A stretch of 64,000 nt of DNA from the NCBI RefSeq assembly GCF_007671675.1, contig NZ_VCGW01000003.1:248001-312000 (forward strand), written 5' to 3'. The stretch comes from Marinobacter maritimus (GTDB lineage: Bacteria; Pseudomonadota; Gammaproteobacteria; Pseudomonadales; Oleiphilaceae). Below the pieces are notes generated by a model. That model was not told where the DNA came from, made no database searches, and saw only the letters and a list, made by a program, of their open reading frames with translations. Within the stretch, counting starts at the first letter, position 1. Every line of letters starts with the position of its first letter. Positions 27,881 to 37,235 of the stretch are shown piece after piece. Made by a program: the position numbers and the translations under genes.

Positions 27881-29797
27881 TCAGAAGCTGTAACGGGCAG
27901 TCAGCTGAATTTCGTCTTCTTTCTGGGCCATACCGATGGGGCCCGACTGGAAGCGTCCAAGGGGTTCATATCCCGAGAGACCTGCAGACTCGCCCGGCAG
28001 GTGATTGATGACACCCGGGGTTTGTGTGAACGGGTCCCATGGGTTGCAGGAACGACAGTCATCGAACTCACGAGCACCATCGCCTACCTTGAAATTGCCG
28101 CCGAGAGTCAACTTGAAATTGTCGTTGACCAACCAGTCGACTGAGGGTGCAATCGCAGTGGCCTGGGCCCGGAAATCATGAGCGGTGATAATTTTCGGAG
28201 TCAGGCGACCGTTCATATAGAAGCCCTGAACCAGAAGTGTGGCGGTCCAGTTATGCTCGTAGTTCGGAATACCGGCCTCGCCGTAGGTTCTTTGCTCGCG
28301 CTCGTGGTCGAGAATGTGCTCGCCGAAGATCTGGCCGGAGAACAGGAATGAATTGTCTTCGTTAAGAAAGGGGATCGCGATGTTCTTGTCTGCACCGATG
28401 ACGTACCGGAGTACATCAGACTCGGAATAGAGCTTGTCGCGAAGGGTGTTCGCGAACTCTTCGCCTGAGGTGTAGGCGGTTTCGACCCGAAATACCGTAT
28501 CGATGCCCTGCGAGTAGTAGTCTACAGAGCCACCCACCAGGTTAACTCGTGGGAAGTGGATGTCGAAGGCAATCAGGCTCGGCCATACACCGGTCTGGCC
28601 GGTAAACCCATTCTGGGCCGGAATGCCGCCTCTCAGGGATGGCAGCTGGGAACGGTAAGTCAGCGCGTTCAGCGAGAAACCGAGATCACCATAAACACCT
28701 TCAAGCTTCATGCCTAGCTGGGTATTGGCCAGGCTCCAACTGGGCATATGTGCCTCTCGGATACCAATCTGGCCGGGTCCGAAGTCAGTGGCCAAGCCGC
28801 CATCCGGAGTTGCACCTGCGAAATTGGCTACAGTGCCACCGTTTTCCCAAAGGTTGTTCATACCACGGAAGAAACACCCGGCATCAAGAATCACGTTGGG
28901 TTGACCACATTGGCCAATATCATGTGGGCGGAACTTGTCGAAATTCCAGACGACCTGGAAGTTCAGATCGTCGAAGGCTAGCCCGTCGAATACCTCTGTA
29001 GGGCCCATACGATAATCCGTACGCAGGATCCACATGGGAATCCGGATATCTTCCAGTTCGTCGTAGATGTTGTTGCGGGAGTAATCTACCGGGTTGATGA
29101 CATCCAGGACCCGGAACAGATCCGTTCTGCCCCAGATTACCTGCTGTTTACCCAGGCGTGTGCTGAGGATATTTCCATTATCGAAATTGATATCAAAATC
29201 GGCATAGAGCTCTCGAACGAAGTCGGCGCGATCGTTGAATTCCTGAAATCGCAGTTCATTGGTATCCTTGTCCAGGTAACCGTCAATACAACCACGGTCG
29301 TCTTCGTCGCAGGGGCGTACCGGAACACCGAAGGCCACACCATTGTCTTGCCCGTGCAGGTGTTCTCCAAGAACAACCATTCCTTCATTAGGATTCCGGG
29401 TTGTATCAAAACCCAGGAAAGGGGTAGGCGCTATTCCGCCGCCATGAGGAACGTAACCGCTTCCGACGTCTTGCAGTTGAACCGGGCCTCCCGCATTACG
29501 CCCATACTCATCATCATTAAGATCGTAAACCCCGTCATAACTGCCACGGAGAGTCGCGTTGAAACGGACGTTGTTAAAGAAACCGACGCTCCCTGCGCTT
29601 TTTTCCATCTCCATCTGGAGTGTGTTTCGGAACTTGGAAAGCCCAACGCCTTCCCGCCCGTAAGTCGCATTCTCAACGTATCCGTTAACGCGGGTGTCGT
29701 CCGCTGCCAAGGTGTTGGTCATCGGTAACAGCGCCAGGCTGGCACTACCCGCAAGGGTATAGCACCAGAATCTCAGGCCTTTTATTGTTGTTTGCAT
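27881..29797 (-). CDS. DUF1302 family outer-membrane protein
   Basis: Secreted protein of 638 residues with a signal peptide (cleavage near TNTLAADD, about residue 32). Long amphipathic alternation, many aromatic residues and a C-terminus ending LTARYSF suggest an outer-membrane beta barrel. Recognised as DUF1302 by the RLGKQQVIWGRTDLFRVLDVINPVDYSR region (near residues 230-260) and a segment with cysteine-rich loops. It lies between the MMPL transporter and DUF1329 genes in one operon; together they look like an envelope transport path for hydrophobic compounds. Direction of transport unknown. Confidence 0.88.
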   Translation of the reverse strand: MQTTIKGLRFWCYTLAGSASLALLPMTNTLAADDTRVNGYVENATYGREGVGLSKFRNTLQMEMEKSAGSVGFFNNVRFNATLRGSYDGVYDLNDDEYGRNAGGPVQLQDVGSGYVPHGGGIAPTPFLGFDTTRNPNEGMVVLGEHLHGQDNGVAFGVPVRPCDEDDRGCIDGYLDKDTNELRFQEFNDRADFVRELYADFDINFDNGNILSTRLGKQQVIWGRTDLFRVLDVINPVDYSRNNIYDELEDIRIPMWILRTDYRMGPTEVFDGLAFDDLNFQVVWNFDKFRPHDIGQCGQPNVILDAGCFFRGMNNLWENGGTVANFAGATPDGGLATDFGPGQIGIREAHMPSWSLANTQLGMKLEGVYGDLGFSLNALTYRSQLPSLRGGIPAQNGFTGQTGVWPSLIAFDIHFPRVNLVGGSVDYYSQGIDTVFRVETAYTSGEEFANTLRDKLYSESDVLRYVIGADKNIAIPFLNEDNSFLFSGQIFGEHILDHEREQRTYGEAGIPNYEHNWTATLLVQGFYMNGRLTPKIITAHDFRAQATAIAPSVDWLVNDNFKLTLGGNFKVGDGAREFDDCRSCNPWDPFTQTPGVINHLPGESAGLSGYEPLGRFQSGPIGMAQKEDEIQLTARYSF

Positions 29798-29840
29798 GGC
29801 ATGTCCTCGTTACAGGTTTTAGTGGGGCGCTGTACCGGCG

Positions 29841-32303
29841 TCAGGCCCGGTACTGTGCTCCAGGCACGAACCCATCCTCCTGTTCCCGCGCGGGGCCAGA
29901 AGAAGATGGTGTTGGTTTGGGGAGATTGGCATGGAGGATGCCGTCTTCGTCCGCATAAACGTCGGTGACAAAACGGGGTTTGAACACCAGCACCCAGGAA
30001 GGCACCAGCAGCATGGCGGCCATGCCGTTGATCACAATCATCACGCACAACAGCAGTGCGGCATCAGACTGGAAACGGAGGTTAGAGAAGATGACCCACA
30101 TGATGATGCCAGCCATCAGCGTAAGGGCCGTAAAGCTGATAGCCATACCGGTGGTGGAGATTGCGCGGCGAACGGATTCTCGCAAGTCGCCGTATTTGGA
30201 CATTTCCTCCCGGATTCGATCCATCATGTAGATGGAGTAATCGATGCCTACACCAATGCCCACAGCAATCACCGGCACGGTGTTGATGTCGATGCTGAGA
30301 CCGTTCAACCCCATATAGGCATAGGTCAATGTGGTGGCAAACAGCATCGCCAGTAGCATCATCAGTCCGGCATGCCAGGAGGTGTAGAACAACATCACGA
30401 AGATGAAAATCAGCAGGAACACCAGCGGCAATACAACCACGTTGGTTTCAAAAGCTGACTCATTCATTGCAGCGGCAACGCCGAGCGTTCCTCCCGCCAG
30501 ACGGATTGTCAGCCCCTCTACGCTGCTGCCGTTCTCTGCAATCCACTCCTTGGCCATATGAATGGCACGGCGGATGGTTTCGCCCTGACGATCCTTGTAA
30601 TAGAACACTAGGTTGGCGATGCGATCGTCGGTATCGTTGAATTCATCCAGAGCACCGGGAATCGGGCTGGAAGCCATGTAAGTGAACATAAGGCCGCCCA
30701 CATATCCCGCATCGTGCGGAATCTGGTACCAGCGCGGGTCATTGTTGTGCATCAGCCGGTTGACCTGTTTGACCAGGTCCGGAAGACCCTTGCTGCCGCC
30801 CACTTCCGGGTCCTGCAGCATGTGGGACTGCAGGTCAGACAGGGCTGCCAGCACTTCCGGTCGCTTTAGGCCGCCGTTTTCTGCGGTTTCCGCAACAATG
30901 TAGAGCTCTTCGGAACCCGGGAAGCGGTCATTCACCACACGGGACGAAATGTTGTAGTCATGATCCGGATACAGAATCGGTGATCCGGGCTCTGAATCGC
31001 CGATCTGCACATTGGACGACGCCAGTAGTCCTGCCACCATGGCCAGCGCCGCTGCACTCAGGACGACCCTTGCAGCACCGGGTCGGGTAACGGTGCGGGA
31101 ACAGCTGGCGCCAATGTGGCGCAGTACAGTCTCGCGAATTTCGGGATTTCTTGGAGTCGGCAAAATGGACAGCAGTAGGGGCACACCAATCAGCACGGTC
31201 AATACAACGGTGATGGCCCACAGGGAAGCGTAGATACCCAGGTGGGTATTCAAGGGTATGGAACCAATCGCAATCAGAGACAGGCCAATGGCATCGGACA
31301 CCACACCCAGAGAGCCTGGGCGGAACAGGCTGTCGAAGGTGGCCTTCGCCGCCTCTGGCCCGCTGCCACGTTCCAGGGTTTCAGCGTAGTAGCGCTCAAC
31401 GAGTTGCACGCCGTGGCTCATCGCTCTGGCCGCAATCAGGAAGGGGATAACCAGCCCGAGTGGGTCCAGGTTGTAGCCGAGCAGGCTGATAATACCGAGG
31501 CCCCAGATGGTGGATACAAGCACGCCACCCAAGGGAATCAGCACGCCGTAGGCCTTGCGGAAGTGGAAGATGAGCAGCGCCAGCATGGTCACGACGGTGA
31601 AAATGAAGATCTGGAGAATCTGCTCCATGTAGGTATAGGCCCAGCCCACCAAAACCGGTTGGCCCGTGGCATAGATCCTGACACCGGCCTGCTCTTCCTC
31701 GGCGCGCAGTTGCTGAAGCTGGGCAAAGGTTTTCTCGTAGTCCAGTTGGCCTTCGATGAGCTGTGCCTTGACCAGGGCCATTTTCATGTCTGGCGATACC
31801 AGTGGGCCGTATACTCTGGGGTTTGCAGACACGTCGGATTTCATAGCCTGCAGGGCTTCCTCGGAGTACTCGCCGGACGTCGAGTCGTAATAGGGCTCGG
31901 AATTGATGCTGCCAACTTCCGTCAGCCAGATTTTGCGTGAGTTGCGGTGTGTCACGCTGGAAACCAGGTTGTGGTTGACCCCGGGCAGGTTGTCTACCGC
32001 CTGCGTGATCCTGTCGATCCTGGCAAGCTTTTCGTTGGTGAAAATATCGCCTTCCTCGAACTCAACACCCACCACCAGAACGTTGGCACCACCGAAACTG
32101 TCCTTAATGCTGTTGTGAAGCTCGATATACGGATGTTGCTGCGGCAGAAGGTCGGCGAAATCGGTATAGATTTTCAGTCCGGGAATGCGCAGCGCGAAGG
32201 CTAGTGTGAGAATGGCAATCACACCCAGCACCTTGCGCGGGTTGTTGAAAATCCACAGCTCTAACAAGTGCAGCATGTGGGTGAAACGGTGCAAACCAGG
32301 CAT
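29841..32303 (-). CDS. MMPL/RND-superfamily transporter
   Basis: Inner-membrane transporter of 820 residues with two repeats of one helix, a large periplasmic loop and a five-helix block, the MMPL/hydrophobe-amphiphile RND pattern. The segments RVLIF.. are replaced here by TMLALLIFHFRKAYGVLIP (about residue 245) and GIGVGIDYSIYMMDRIREEM near residue 690. It is the second gene of a four-gene set with a Ycf48-like protein, DUF1302 and DUF1329. Such transporters carry lipids, sterols or other hydrophobic molecules in other bacteria; here the cargo is unknown. Confidence 0.92.
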   Translation of the reverse strand: MPGLHRFTHMLHLLELWIFNNPRKVLGVIAILTLAFALRIPGLKIYTDFADLLPQQHPYIELHNSIKDSFGGANVLVVGVEFEEGDIFTNEKLARIDRITQAVDNLPGVNHNLVSSVTHRNSRKIWLTEVGSINSEPYYDSTSGEYSEEALQAMKSDVSANPRVYGPLVSPDMKMALVKAQLIEGQLDYEKTFAQLQQLRAEEEQAGVRIYATGQPVLVGWAYTYMEQILQIFIFTVVTMLALLIFHFRKAYGVLIPLGGVLVSTIWGLGIISLLGYNLDPLGLVIPFLIAARAMSHGVQLVERYYAETLERGSGPEAAKATFDSLFRPGSLGVVSDAIGLSLIAIGSIPLNTHLGIYASLWAITVVLTVLIGVPLLLSILPTPRNPEIRETVLRHIGASCSRTVTRPGAARVVLSAAALAMVAGLLASSNVQIGDSEPGSPILYPDHDYNISSRVVNDRFPGSEELYIVAETAENGGLKRPEVLAALSDLQSHMLQDPEVGGSKGLPDLVKQVNRLMHNNDPRWYQIPHDAGYVGGLMFTYMASSPIPGALDEFNDTDDRIANLVFYYKDRQGETIRRAIHMAKEWIAENGSSVEGLTIRLAGGTLGVAAAMNESAFETNVVVLPLVFLLIFIFVMLFYTSWHAGLMMLLAMLFATTLTYAYMGLNGLSIDINTVPVIAVGIGVGIDYSIYMMDRIREEMSKYGDLRESVRRAISTTGMAISFTALTLMAGIIMWVIFSNLRFQSDAALLLCVMIVINGMAAMLLVPSWVLVFKPRFVTDVYADEDGILHANLPKPTPSSSGPAREQEDGFVPGAQYRA

Positions 32304-32314
32304 GGAGGAGCTCC

Positions 32315-33307
32315 TCAGTCAGTGCTGGCCGAGAAGGCCATGGGGATTTCAAGGTTCAGCAGAAGGCCGCGAGCACCTGCGGCGAGCAGTCGGTTATCGG
32401 ACATCAATAGTCCGCTGCGCAAATACAGTGGCTGGTCAGAGTTGGAAATCTTCTGCCAGGAATTACCGGAGAGCTTCAGCACCGTAGCGTTGTCTGCCAG
32501 TGCGTACAGCCCGGAAGGGCCGGCAACGAACCCGAAAATCGGAGCATTGATTCCTGTAAGGGATCTTTCCCAGCTTTCTCCACCATCCATGGTGTGGTAG
32601 ACGAATCCGTTCAGGCCGCCAACCCAACCCTCATTTTCTGAAACAAAATGACTCGTATGGGCGTAAAACTCCTCCGGGAGATAGCCGGCGTAATCCCAGC
32701 TTTTGCCACCGTCGCGGGTGTTGAGCACCATGCCGTACTCACCCGTGATGAAGGCACTTTCGGCATCGATGAACTGCAGGTTATTGAGGATGGCATCCTC
32801 GTTGAGGGTGGTTTCAGTCCAGGTCTCACCCTGGTTGCCACTGCTCTGAATGGTGGTGAAGCTGCCGGCGGCCCACCAGCTACCATCGGGGGCGCAGTCG
32901 GCTGTCATCATCTGTTCCTGGCTGGGAAGGGCGTGCGCCGTCCAGTTTTTACCACGGGTATCGCCGTGCCAGATTTCGTTATTAAACGTTAGTGCTATGA
33001 AGCTGCCATCAGGACAGGTCTCGACATCTATGAAGCTGCTGTCGGTGGGCAGAGGGATTCTTTTCCAGCTTTCGCCGTTGTCCGGGCTCCGCAGTAACGA
33101 GCCTGCGTTACCTGCAAGTACCACGAGCGACTCGTTCCGGGTCATGGATTGATAAAAGTCTGTACGCTTCAGGGGTTCTTGTGATTGCGCCCGCACAGCG
33201 TCGAGGTTAAGGGGCGCTTCGCAACCGGTCAGCAAGAGCGACGACAGAGCTGCGACGGCAAAGGTAGTTCGGAAGGTGCCGGTTGGGCACACCAAGGCAT
33301 ATTGCAT
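32315..33307 (-). CDS. Ycf48/BNR-repeat-like lipoprotein
   Basis: Predicted lipoprotein of 330 residues: hydrophobic N-terminus with lipobox LLTGC, Cys29. The mature part contains repeated motifs of the form DGGxSWE (DNGESWKRI, GNQGETWTE, RDGGKSWDY, DGGESWERS) spaced about 45 residues apart, which mark a Ycf48-like or BNR beta-propeller. It is the first gene of the unit, 52 bp downstream of a predicted sigma-54 promoter, and precedes the MMPL transporter by 11 bp. Ycf48-like proteins commonly accompany DUF1302/DUF1329/MMPL genes. Its job in the complex is not known. Confidence 0.85.
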   Translation of the reverse strand: MQYALVCPTGTFRTTFAVAALSSLLLTGCEAPLNLDAVRAQSQEPLKRTDFYQSMTRNESLVVLAGNAGSLLRSPDNGESWKRIPLPTDSSFIDVETCPDGSFIALTFNNEIWHGDTRGKNWTAHALPSQEQMMTADCAPDGSWWAAGSFTTIQSSGNQGETWTETTLNEDAILNNLQFIDAESAFITGEYGMVLNTRDGGKSWDYAGYLPEEFYAHTSHFVSENEGWVGGLNGFVYHTMDGGESWERSLTGINAPIFGFVAGPSGLYALADNATVLKLSGNSWQKISNSDQPLYLRSGLLMSDNRLLAAGARGLLLNLEIPMAFSASTD

Positions 33308-33358
33308 GTTGCGTCACCGTCTTTGTTTTTGTGTGTAAAGCGACTTAACAGAGACTTA

Positions 33359-33373
33359 GCAACGGTTATGCCA
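33359..33373 (-). promoter_or_regulatory. Predicted sigma-54 promoter of the Ycf48/MMPL/DUF1302/DUF1329 unit
   Basis: On the minus strand: TGGCAT, AACCG, TTGC then T. It matches TGGCAC-N5-TTGC(A/T) with a single mismatch and the correct GG-GC spacing. It lies 52 bp upstream of the first gene. Together with the sigma-54 activator gene directly upstream and repeated motifs 100-145 bp further upstream, it suggests control by the DmpR-type protein. Confidence 0.62.
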
Positions 33374-33472
33374 TGCTGGCTTTTATATTTTAAGTTATTG
33401 AAAAGAAAAAACTAAAACATTTCACCTGATTATTTTTTGGTCGGTAAAGTGCAGGGCTGTGGAATGATTTTT

Positions 33473-33517
33473 ATCAAATAATCAAATGTAGATGGGAGGT
33501 TGCTGATTTCATCAAAT
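33473..33517 (-). promoter_or_regulatory. Repeated ATCAAAT motifs, candidate activator sites
   Basis: ATCAAAT occurs at 33473-33479, 33481-33487 and 33511-33517 (ATTTGAT on the minus strand), two copies one base apart. They lie 100-145 bp upstream of the predicted sigma-54 element, the usual place for enhancer sites. The motif resembles half of the TTGATCAA-type sequence bound by DmpR/XylR-like activators but differs from the TGATCAA boxes in front of the phenol operon. Tentative. Confidence 0.35.
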
Positions 33518-33563
33518 AAAACATTGTCAGGAACATCCTTGTTCCGCAGAGACGGGGGCTAGC

Positions 33564-35282
33564 TCAGCTTTCCGAGAGAATTCCGGATTTTTTGAGCCGG
33601 TAAGCTAATGCGGGGCGGGTGAGTCCAAGCAGTCGTGCGGCTCCTGATACATTCTGGTTAGCCTCATCCATAGCTCGCTGCATCAGGGTTTTTTCCACTT
33701 CATCCAGGCTGACTCCGCAGTTCAGAATGTCGGCTGCCCAATGCCCGGATACGCTTTGAGTGCTGCCGGCTACAATCTGGCCTTCATAATCAATAACTTC
33801 CGTGGACTGGGACGAAGTCTGGTGGAATTCGCTATCCGGGACGACTGCAAAAAGCGCATCCTGGCCTATGGTCTCTTTGTTGTCGGTAAGTATCACACCC
33901 CGTTCAATAACGTTCTCCAGTTCACGAATATTGCCTGGCCAGCGATAGCGCAAACACAACTCCAGCGCTTTGTCAGAGAGCCCCAGTGTGCGCTTGTTGT
34001 ACTCGGTCTGGAACTTTCGAAGAAAGTGCTCTGCCAGAAGTGGTAAGTCCTCCAGCCGCTCGCGCAAGGGCGGAATCTGTACTGGAAAAACATTGAGCCG
34101 GTAGTACAGATCGGCCCGGAATCTACCTGCTTCTACGGCTGTAGCGAGGCTTTCATTTGTTGCTGCGATGATCCGGACATTAACGGAGCGGGTTCGGTTG
34201 TCGCCAACTCGCTCAAGTTCACCCTCCTGAAGCACCCGCAACAGGGAGGCTTGTGCACGGGGTGTCAGTTCGACCACTTCATCAAGAAAGATGGTGCCGC
34301 CGTTTGCCCTCTCAAAACGTCCCGGCCTGGATTGATTGGCGCCGGTAAATGCGCCTTTCTCCACGCCGAAGAGTTCTGGTTCGATCAGATCGGGCGGAAT
34401 GGCTGCGCAGTTGACAGCGATAAAAGGACCCTCAGCCCTCTCACTGCGCAAGTGCACACTGCGGGCAACAACTTCTTTGCCAACCCCGGTTTCTCCCAGC
34501 AGCAGCACCGAGACTTTGCCCAGTGCCGCCTTATCAATCATTTTGCAGACTTTGTTGTAGGAAGCCGACTGGCCAATCCCATAGTACTGGCCTTGCTGTT
34601 TTTCGAGACTGCTGCGCAGCGAGCTGACCTGGGATTGCAGGTCGTAAAGCTCCTCTATGATGGGATCAGCCTTGAAATAGCGGGCAAATTCTTCGGCATC
34701 TTCCCACTGCTCCGCAGGTTTCCCCACAATCACGCACTTCTCGTCTCCGCAGCCCCGGCAACTGATTTCGCGGAAGATGACCTCGCGCCCCATAAAGGAG
34801 GATGTATACGCACATGCGTAGCCCAGCAGAGCCCAGCAGGCTGGCTCGTCCATCTGTCCCAGCTCTGTTTGGCAGATCTCCACCTCGAAGGAGTCAACCC
34901 ACTCTATTTCCGCATAGAAATCCCCAGCTTTCTGGTCGATGTCTACTTTTATGGGAATAACCTTGACCATGCCTTTCAGGGCGTGGAGTTGAGGGCCTGC
35001 CAGAAAAATATCGATCTCATCGCAGTGAGGACGAAGTTTTCGCGCCAACTCGGCATCCCTTAAACCAGACTGATAGCCGAGACGCAGGAAAAAGCCCTTT
35101 GCCCTCTCGACCCCCATGCTGTTGACGATTTCGCGACGAAACGCAGCCATCGCACTTACGGCCATCAACAGCATGCGCTGCTCACTAAGCCAGATTTTTC
35201 CTTCTGAGCTCAGGAATCGAATCTGATCTGTAAGGTCTTGATAATCTTTATATTTTAATTGTGATTTATAGCTGATAGCCAT
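33564..35282 (-). CDS. dmpR: Sigma-54-dependent activator, DmpR/XylR family (phenol-responsive)
   Basis: NtrC-class activator of about 572 residues, like DmpR (563). An N-terminal XylR_N/V4R effector domain (about 1-210) contains the zinc-type cysteines C175, C178 and C183 ([10 protein letters not shown]). The AAA+ domain has Walker A GETGVGKE near 263-270, the sigma-54-contact loop GAFTGA at 310-315 and a GGTIFLDEV Walker B. The C-terminal Fis-type helix-turn-helix reads [21 protein letters not shown]. The start ATG 35282 gives the usual MAISYKS N-terminus; longer starts lack support. It is divergent from the phenol operon, the classical arrangement, and upstream of the envelope module. Effector: phenols, inferred. 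Confidence 0.93.
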   Translation of the reverse strand: MAISYKSQLKYKDYQDLTDQIRFLSSEGKIWLSEQRMLLMAVSAMAAFRREIVNSMGVERAKGFFLRLGYQSGLRDAELARKLRPHCDEIDIFLAGPQLHALKGMVKVIPIKVDIDQKAGDFYAEIEWVDSFEVEICQTELGQMDEPACWALLGYACAYTSSFMGREVIFREISCRGCGDEKCVIVGKPAEQWEDAEEFARYFKADPIIEELYDLQSQVSSLRSSLEKQQGQYYGIGQSASYNKVCKMIDKAALGKVSVLLLGETGVGKEVVARSVHLRSERAEGPFIAVNCAAIPPDLIEPELFGVEKGAFTGANQSRPGRFERANGGTIFLDEVVELTPRAQASLLRVLQEGELERVGDNRTRSVNVRIIAATNESLATAVEAGRFRADLYYRLNVFPVQIPPLRERLEDLPLLAEHFLRKFQTEYNKRTLGLSDKALELCLRYRWPGNIRELENVIERGVILTDNKETIGQDALFAVVPDSEFHQTSSQSTEVIDYEGQIVAGSTQSVSGHWAADILNCGVSLDEVEKTLMQRAMDEANQNVSGAARLLGLTRPALAYRLKKSGILSES

Positions 35283-35427
35283 ATCCGGATCTCTTATTAT
35301 TTTTGTAATGAGTGAACGCGAACGCCCATTGAGAGTTTTATTTATATAACCCCTGATTGATGTCAAAAATCAACCAAATGGTAAAAATAATTGCGAGCCA
35401 CCTAGGTGCGTCCGGACATCTCAGCAT

Positions 35428-35478
35428 TTGCTCAATTTCCACTTTTTTTTTATTAAATGATCAACTTCTCCTGATCAA
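35428..35478 (+). promoter_or_regulatory. Candidate DmpR upstream activating sites
   Basis: TTGCTCAA at 35428-35435 and two TGATCAA copies at 35458-35464 and 35472-35478 (on the opposite strand TTGATCA, seven bases, TTGATCA). They lie about 110-160 bp upstream of the dmp sigma-54 element, the same range as the enhancer sites of the Pseudomonas Po promoter, whose motifs are of the TTGATCAA type. A T-run and AT-rich tract at 35443-35458 lies between them. Confidence 0.6.
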
Positions 35479-35586
35479 GTTCAAGGGTTATTACTCTGAC
35501 CTCAGCTCTGCTGAGGCTTGGTGATTGTTTGGAAGTTCATTTGAAACAATGAGTTGGTATGGCTCCTGGTGGTTTCTGACAAATTG

Positions 35587-35601
35587 TGGCACAGCCGTTG
35601 C
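35587..35601 (+). promoter_or_regulatory. Sigma-54 -24/-12 promoter of the phenol operon
   Basis: TGGCAC, AGCCG, TTGC followed by T: an exact match to the sigma-54 consensus with GG and GC twelve bases apart. Transcription would start near 35613, leaving about 30 bp of leader before dmpK. With the activator gene divergently placed, this is the expected Po-type promoter. The remaining sequence from 35283 to 35586 holds the activator's own promoter region and the upstream sites listed separately. Confidence 0.88.
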
Positions 35602-35642
35602 TCCACTCTTCTCAGCCAATAAAAAACACAAAGAGGTCAACG

Positions 35643-35894
35643 ATGGAACAGCGAGCAAAGACCTTCAATGAACTAACCCGCTATATCCGGGTTCGCAGTG
35701 CACCGGACGACCGGTTTGTGGAATTCGATTTTGCGATCGGCCATCCCGAACTTTTCGTCGAGTTGGTGCTGCCCTGGGAAGCCTTTCGGATTTTCTGTGA
35801 GCACAACAACGTGGTGCACATGGACTCCGACATGATCCGTCAGATTGATGAAGACATGATCAAGTGGCGCTTTGGTGAGAAAGGCCACCGCTGA
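35643..35894 (+). CDS. dmpK: Phenol hydroxylase assembly protein DmpK (P0)
   Basis: Small protein of 83 residues, first gene of the operon. DmpK/PhK-type proteins help assemble the active iron-containing hydroxylase and are not part of the final enzyme. Recognised by position and by the sequence RYIRVRSAPDDRFVEFDFA and LPWEAFRIFCEHN. The ATG at 35643 is chosen because AGAGG lies eight bases upstream; an in-frame start at 35586 would overlap the promoter. Confidence 0.9.
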   Translation: MEQRAKTFNELTRYIRVRSAPDDRFVEFDFAIGHPELFVELVLPWEAFRIFCEHNNVVHMDSDMIRQIDEDMIKWRFGEKGHR

Positions 35895-35953
35895 AGTCAG
35901 AAGATAAGCAGCGCCAACATCCAATTCATAAAAACAACGATGGGAAGGCAGAC

Positions 35954-36955
35954 ATGAGTGTTGAGATTAAAACCACCTCGGTGGAACCCATTCGCAATAC
36001 CTACTCGGCTATTGCGCGTCGCTTTGGTGATAAGCCGGCAACTCGCTACCAAGAGGCCAGCTTTGACCTTGCGGCCACAACCAACTTCCATTATCGCCCG
36101 CTATGGGATCCGAAGCGCACCTTGAATGACCCCACACGAACAGCCTTGCGCATGGAAGATTGGTATGCGGTGACCGACCCGCGCCAGTTTTTCTACGGCG
36201 CCTACGTTGGCAATCGGGCAAAGATGCAGGAAGCAGCAGAAAGCAGTTTTGCGTTTTGTGACAAGCGTAACCTGCTCACCCGCCTGCCTGAGGAAACGCA
36301 AAAGCAGCTCCTGCGCCTTTTGGTGCCATTCCGCCACGTTGCGCTAGGCGCCAACATGAATAACAGCAAAATTGCCGGCGATTCGACAGCAACCACCGTG
36401 TCACAGATGCACATGTTTGCCGCTACCGATCACCTGGGTATGGGCCAGTATCTGTCTCGTATCGCACTGCTGCTTGATGGCAGTACCGGCACCGCTCTTG
36501 ATGAGTCCAAAACCTATTGGATGGATGACGAGCTGTGGCAGCCATTGCGCAAACTGGTAGAGGGCATTTTGGTCGTTGATGACTGGTTCGAAATCACCCT
36601 TGTGCAGAACGTACTGCTTGATGGGCTCATGTATCCGCTGGTTTACGACCGGATGGATGCGTGGTTTGGCGAACAGGGAGCTGAAGATATATCCATGCTC
36701 ACCGAGTTCCAACGCGACTGGTACAAGGAGTCCCTGCGCTGGACCAACGCCATGATTAAAACTGTCGTAGCTGAGAGTGGCCGTAACCGCGAGCAAGTCC
36801 AGAGCTGGGTGAAAAATTGGGAGCCTATGGTCTACGAGGCACTCAAGCCCATCGCTCAGGCCACAACGGGACTGGACGCTCTGGATGAACTCCGTGCCGA
36901 GCTTTCAGTCCGTCTTAAAAAAGCAGGTCTTGAAAGCACAGGAGTTCAGGCATGA
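35954..36955 (+). CDS. dmpL: Phenol hydroxylase P1 oxygenase subunit (beta)
   Basis: Non-catalytic oxygenase subunit of the multicomponent phenol hydroxylase, 333 residues, the usual length. It belongs to the bacterial multicomponent monooxygenase ferritin-like family but lacks the iron ligands. The segments NFHYRPLWDPKRTLNDP and GQYLSRIALLLDGSTG are typical of DmpL/TouE-type subunits. Pairs with DmpN and DmpO to form the alpha2-beta2-gamma2 hydroxylase. Ends in an ATGA overlap with dmpM. Confidence 0.94.
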   Translation: MSVEIKTTSVEPIRNTYSAIARRFGDKPATRYQEASFDLAATTNFHYRPLWDPKRTLNDPTRTALRMEDWYAVTDPRQFFYGAYVGNRAKMQEAAESSFAFCDKRNLLTRLPEETQKQLLRLLVPFRHVALGANMNNSKIAGDSTATTVSQMHMFAATDHLGMGQYLSRIALLLDGSTGTALDESKTYWMDDELWQPLRKLVEGILVVDDWFEITLVQNVLLDGLMYPLVYDRMDAWFGEQGAEDISMLTEFQRDWYKESLRWTNAMIKTVVAESGRNREQVQSWVKNWEPMVYEALKPIAQATTGLDALDELRAELSVRLKKAGLESTGVQA

Positions 36956-37221
36956 GCCAGAAAGTATTTATGGCATTTCAGGACAACGACAACGCCCGTT
37001 ATCTGGTAGAGGCGATCGTTACAGATAATCCGGAGGCCGAGGTGCAACATTCGCCGGCGATGATTCGCATTACCGCTGAGAAGCGTCTGGTGATCAATCG
37101 GGAAACAATGGAAGAAACACTTGGCCGGGATTGGGAAGTTCAGGAAATGCTGCTCGAGGTTATTAGCATTGGCGGCAATGTCGACGAAGACGACGACCAT
37201 TTCATTGTTTCGTGGAATTGA
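36952..37221 (+). CDS. dmpM: Phenol hydroxylase P2 regulatory/effector protein
   Basis: Cofactor-free coupling protein of 89 residues that binds the hydroxylase and is needed for efficient turnover. Recognised by size, position and sequence (FMAFQDNDNARYLVEAIV, MIRITAEKRLVINR). It overlaps dmpL by four bases (ATGA), so the two are translationally coupled. Confidence 0.93.
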   Translation: MSQKVFMAFQDNDNARYLVEAIVTDNPEAEVQHSPAMIRITAEKRLVINRETMEETLGRDWEVQEMLLEVISIGGNVDEDDDHFIVSWN

Positions 37222-37235
37222 TCAGGAGATCCAAC

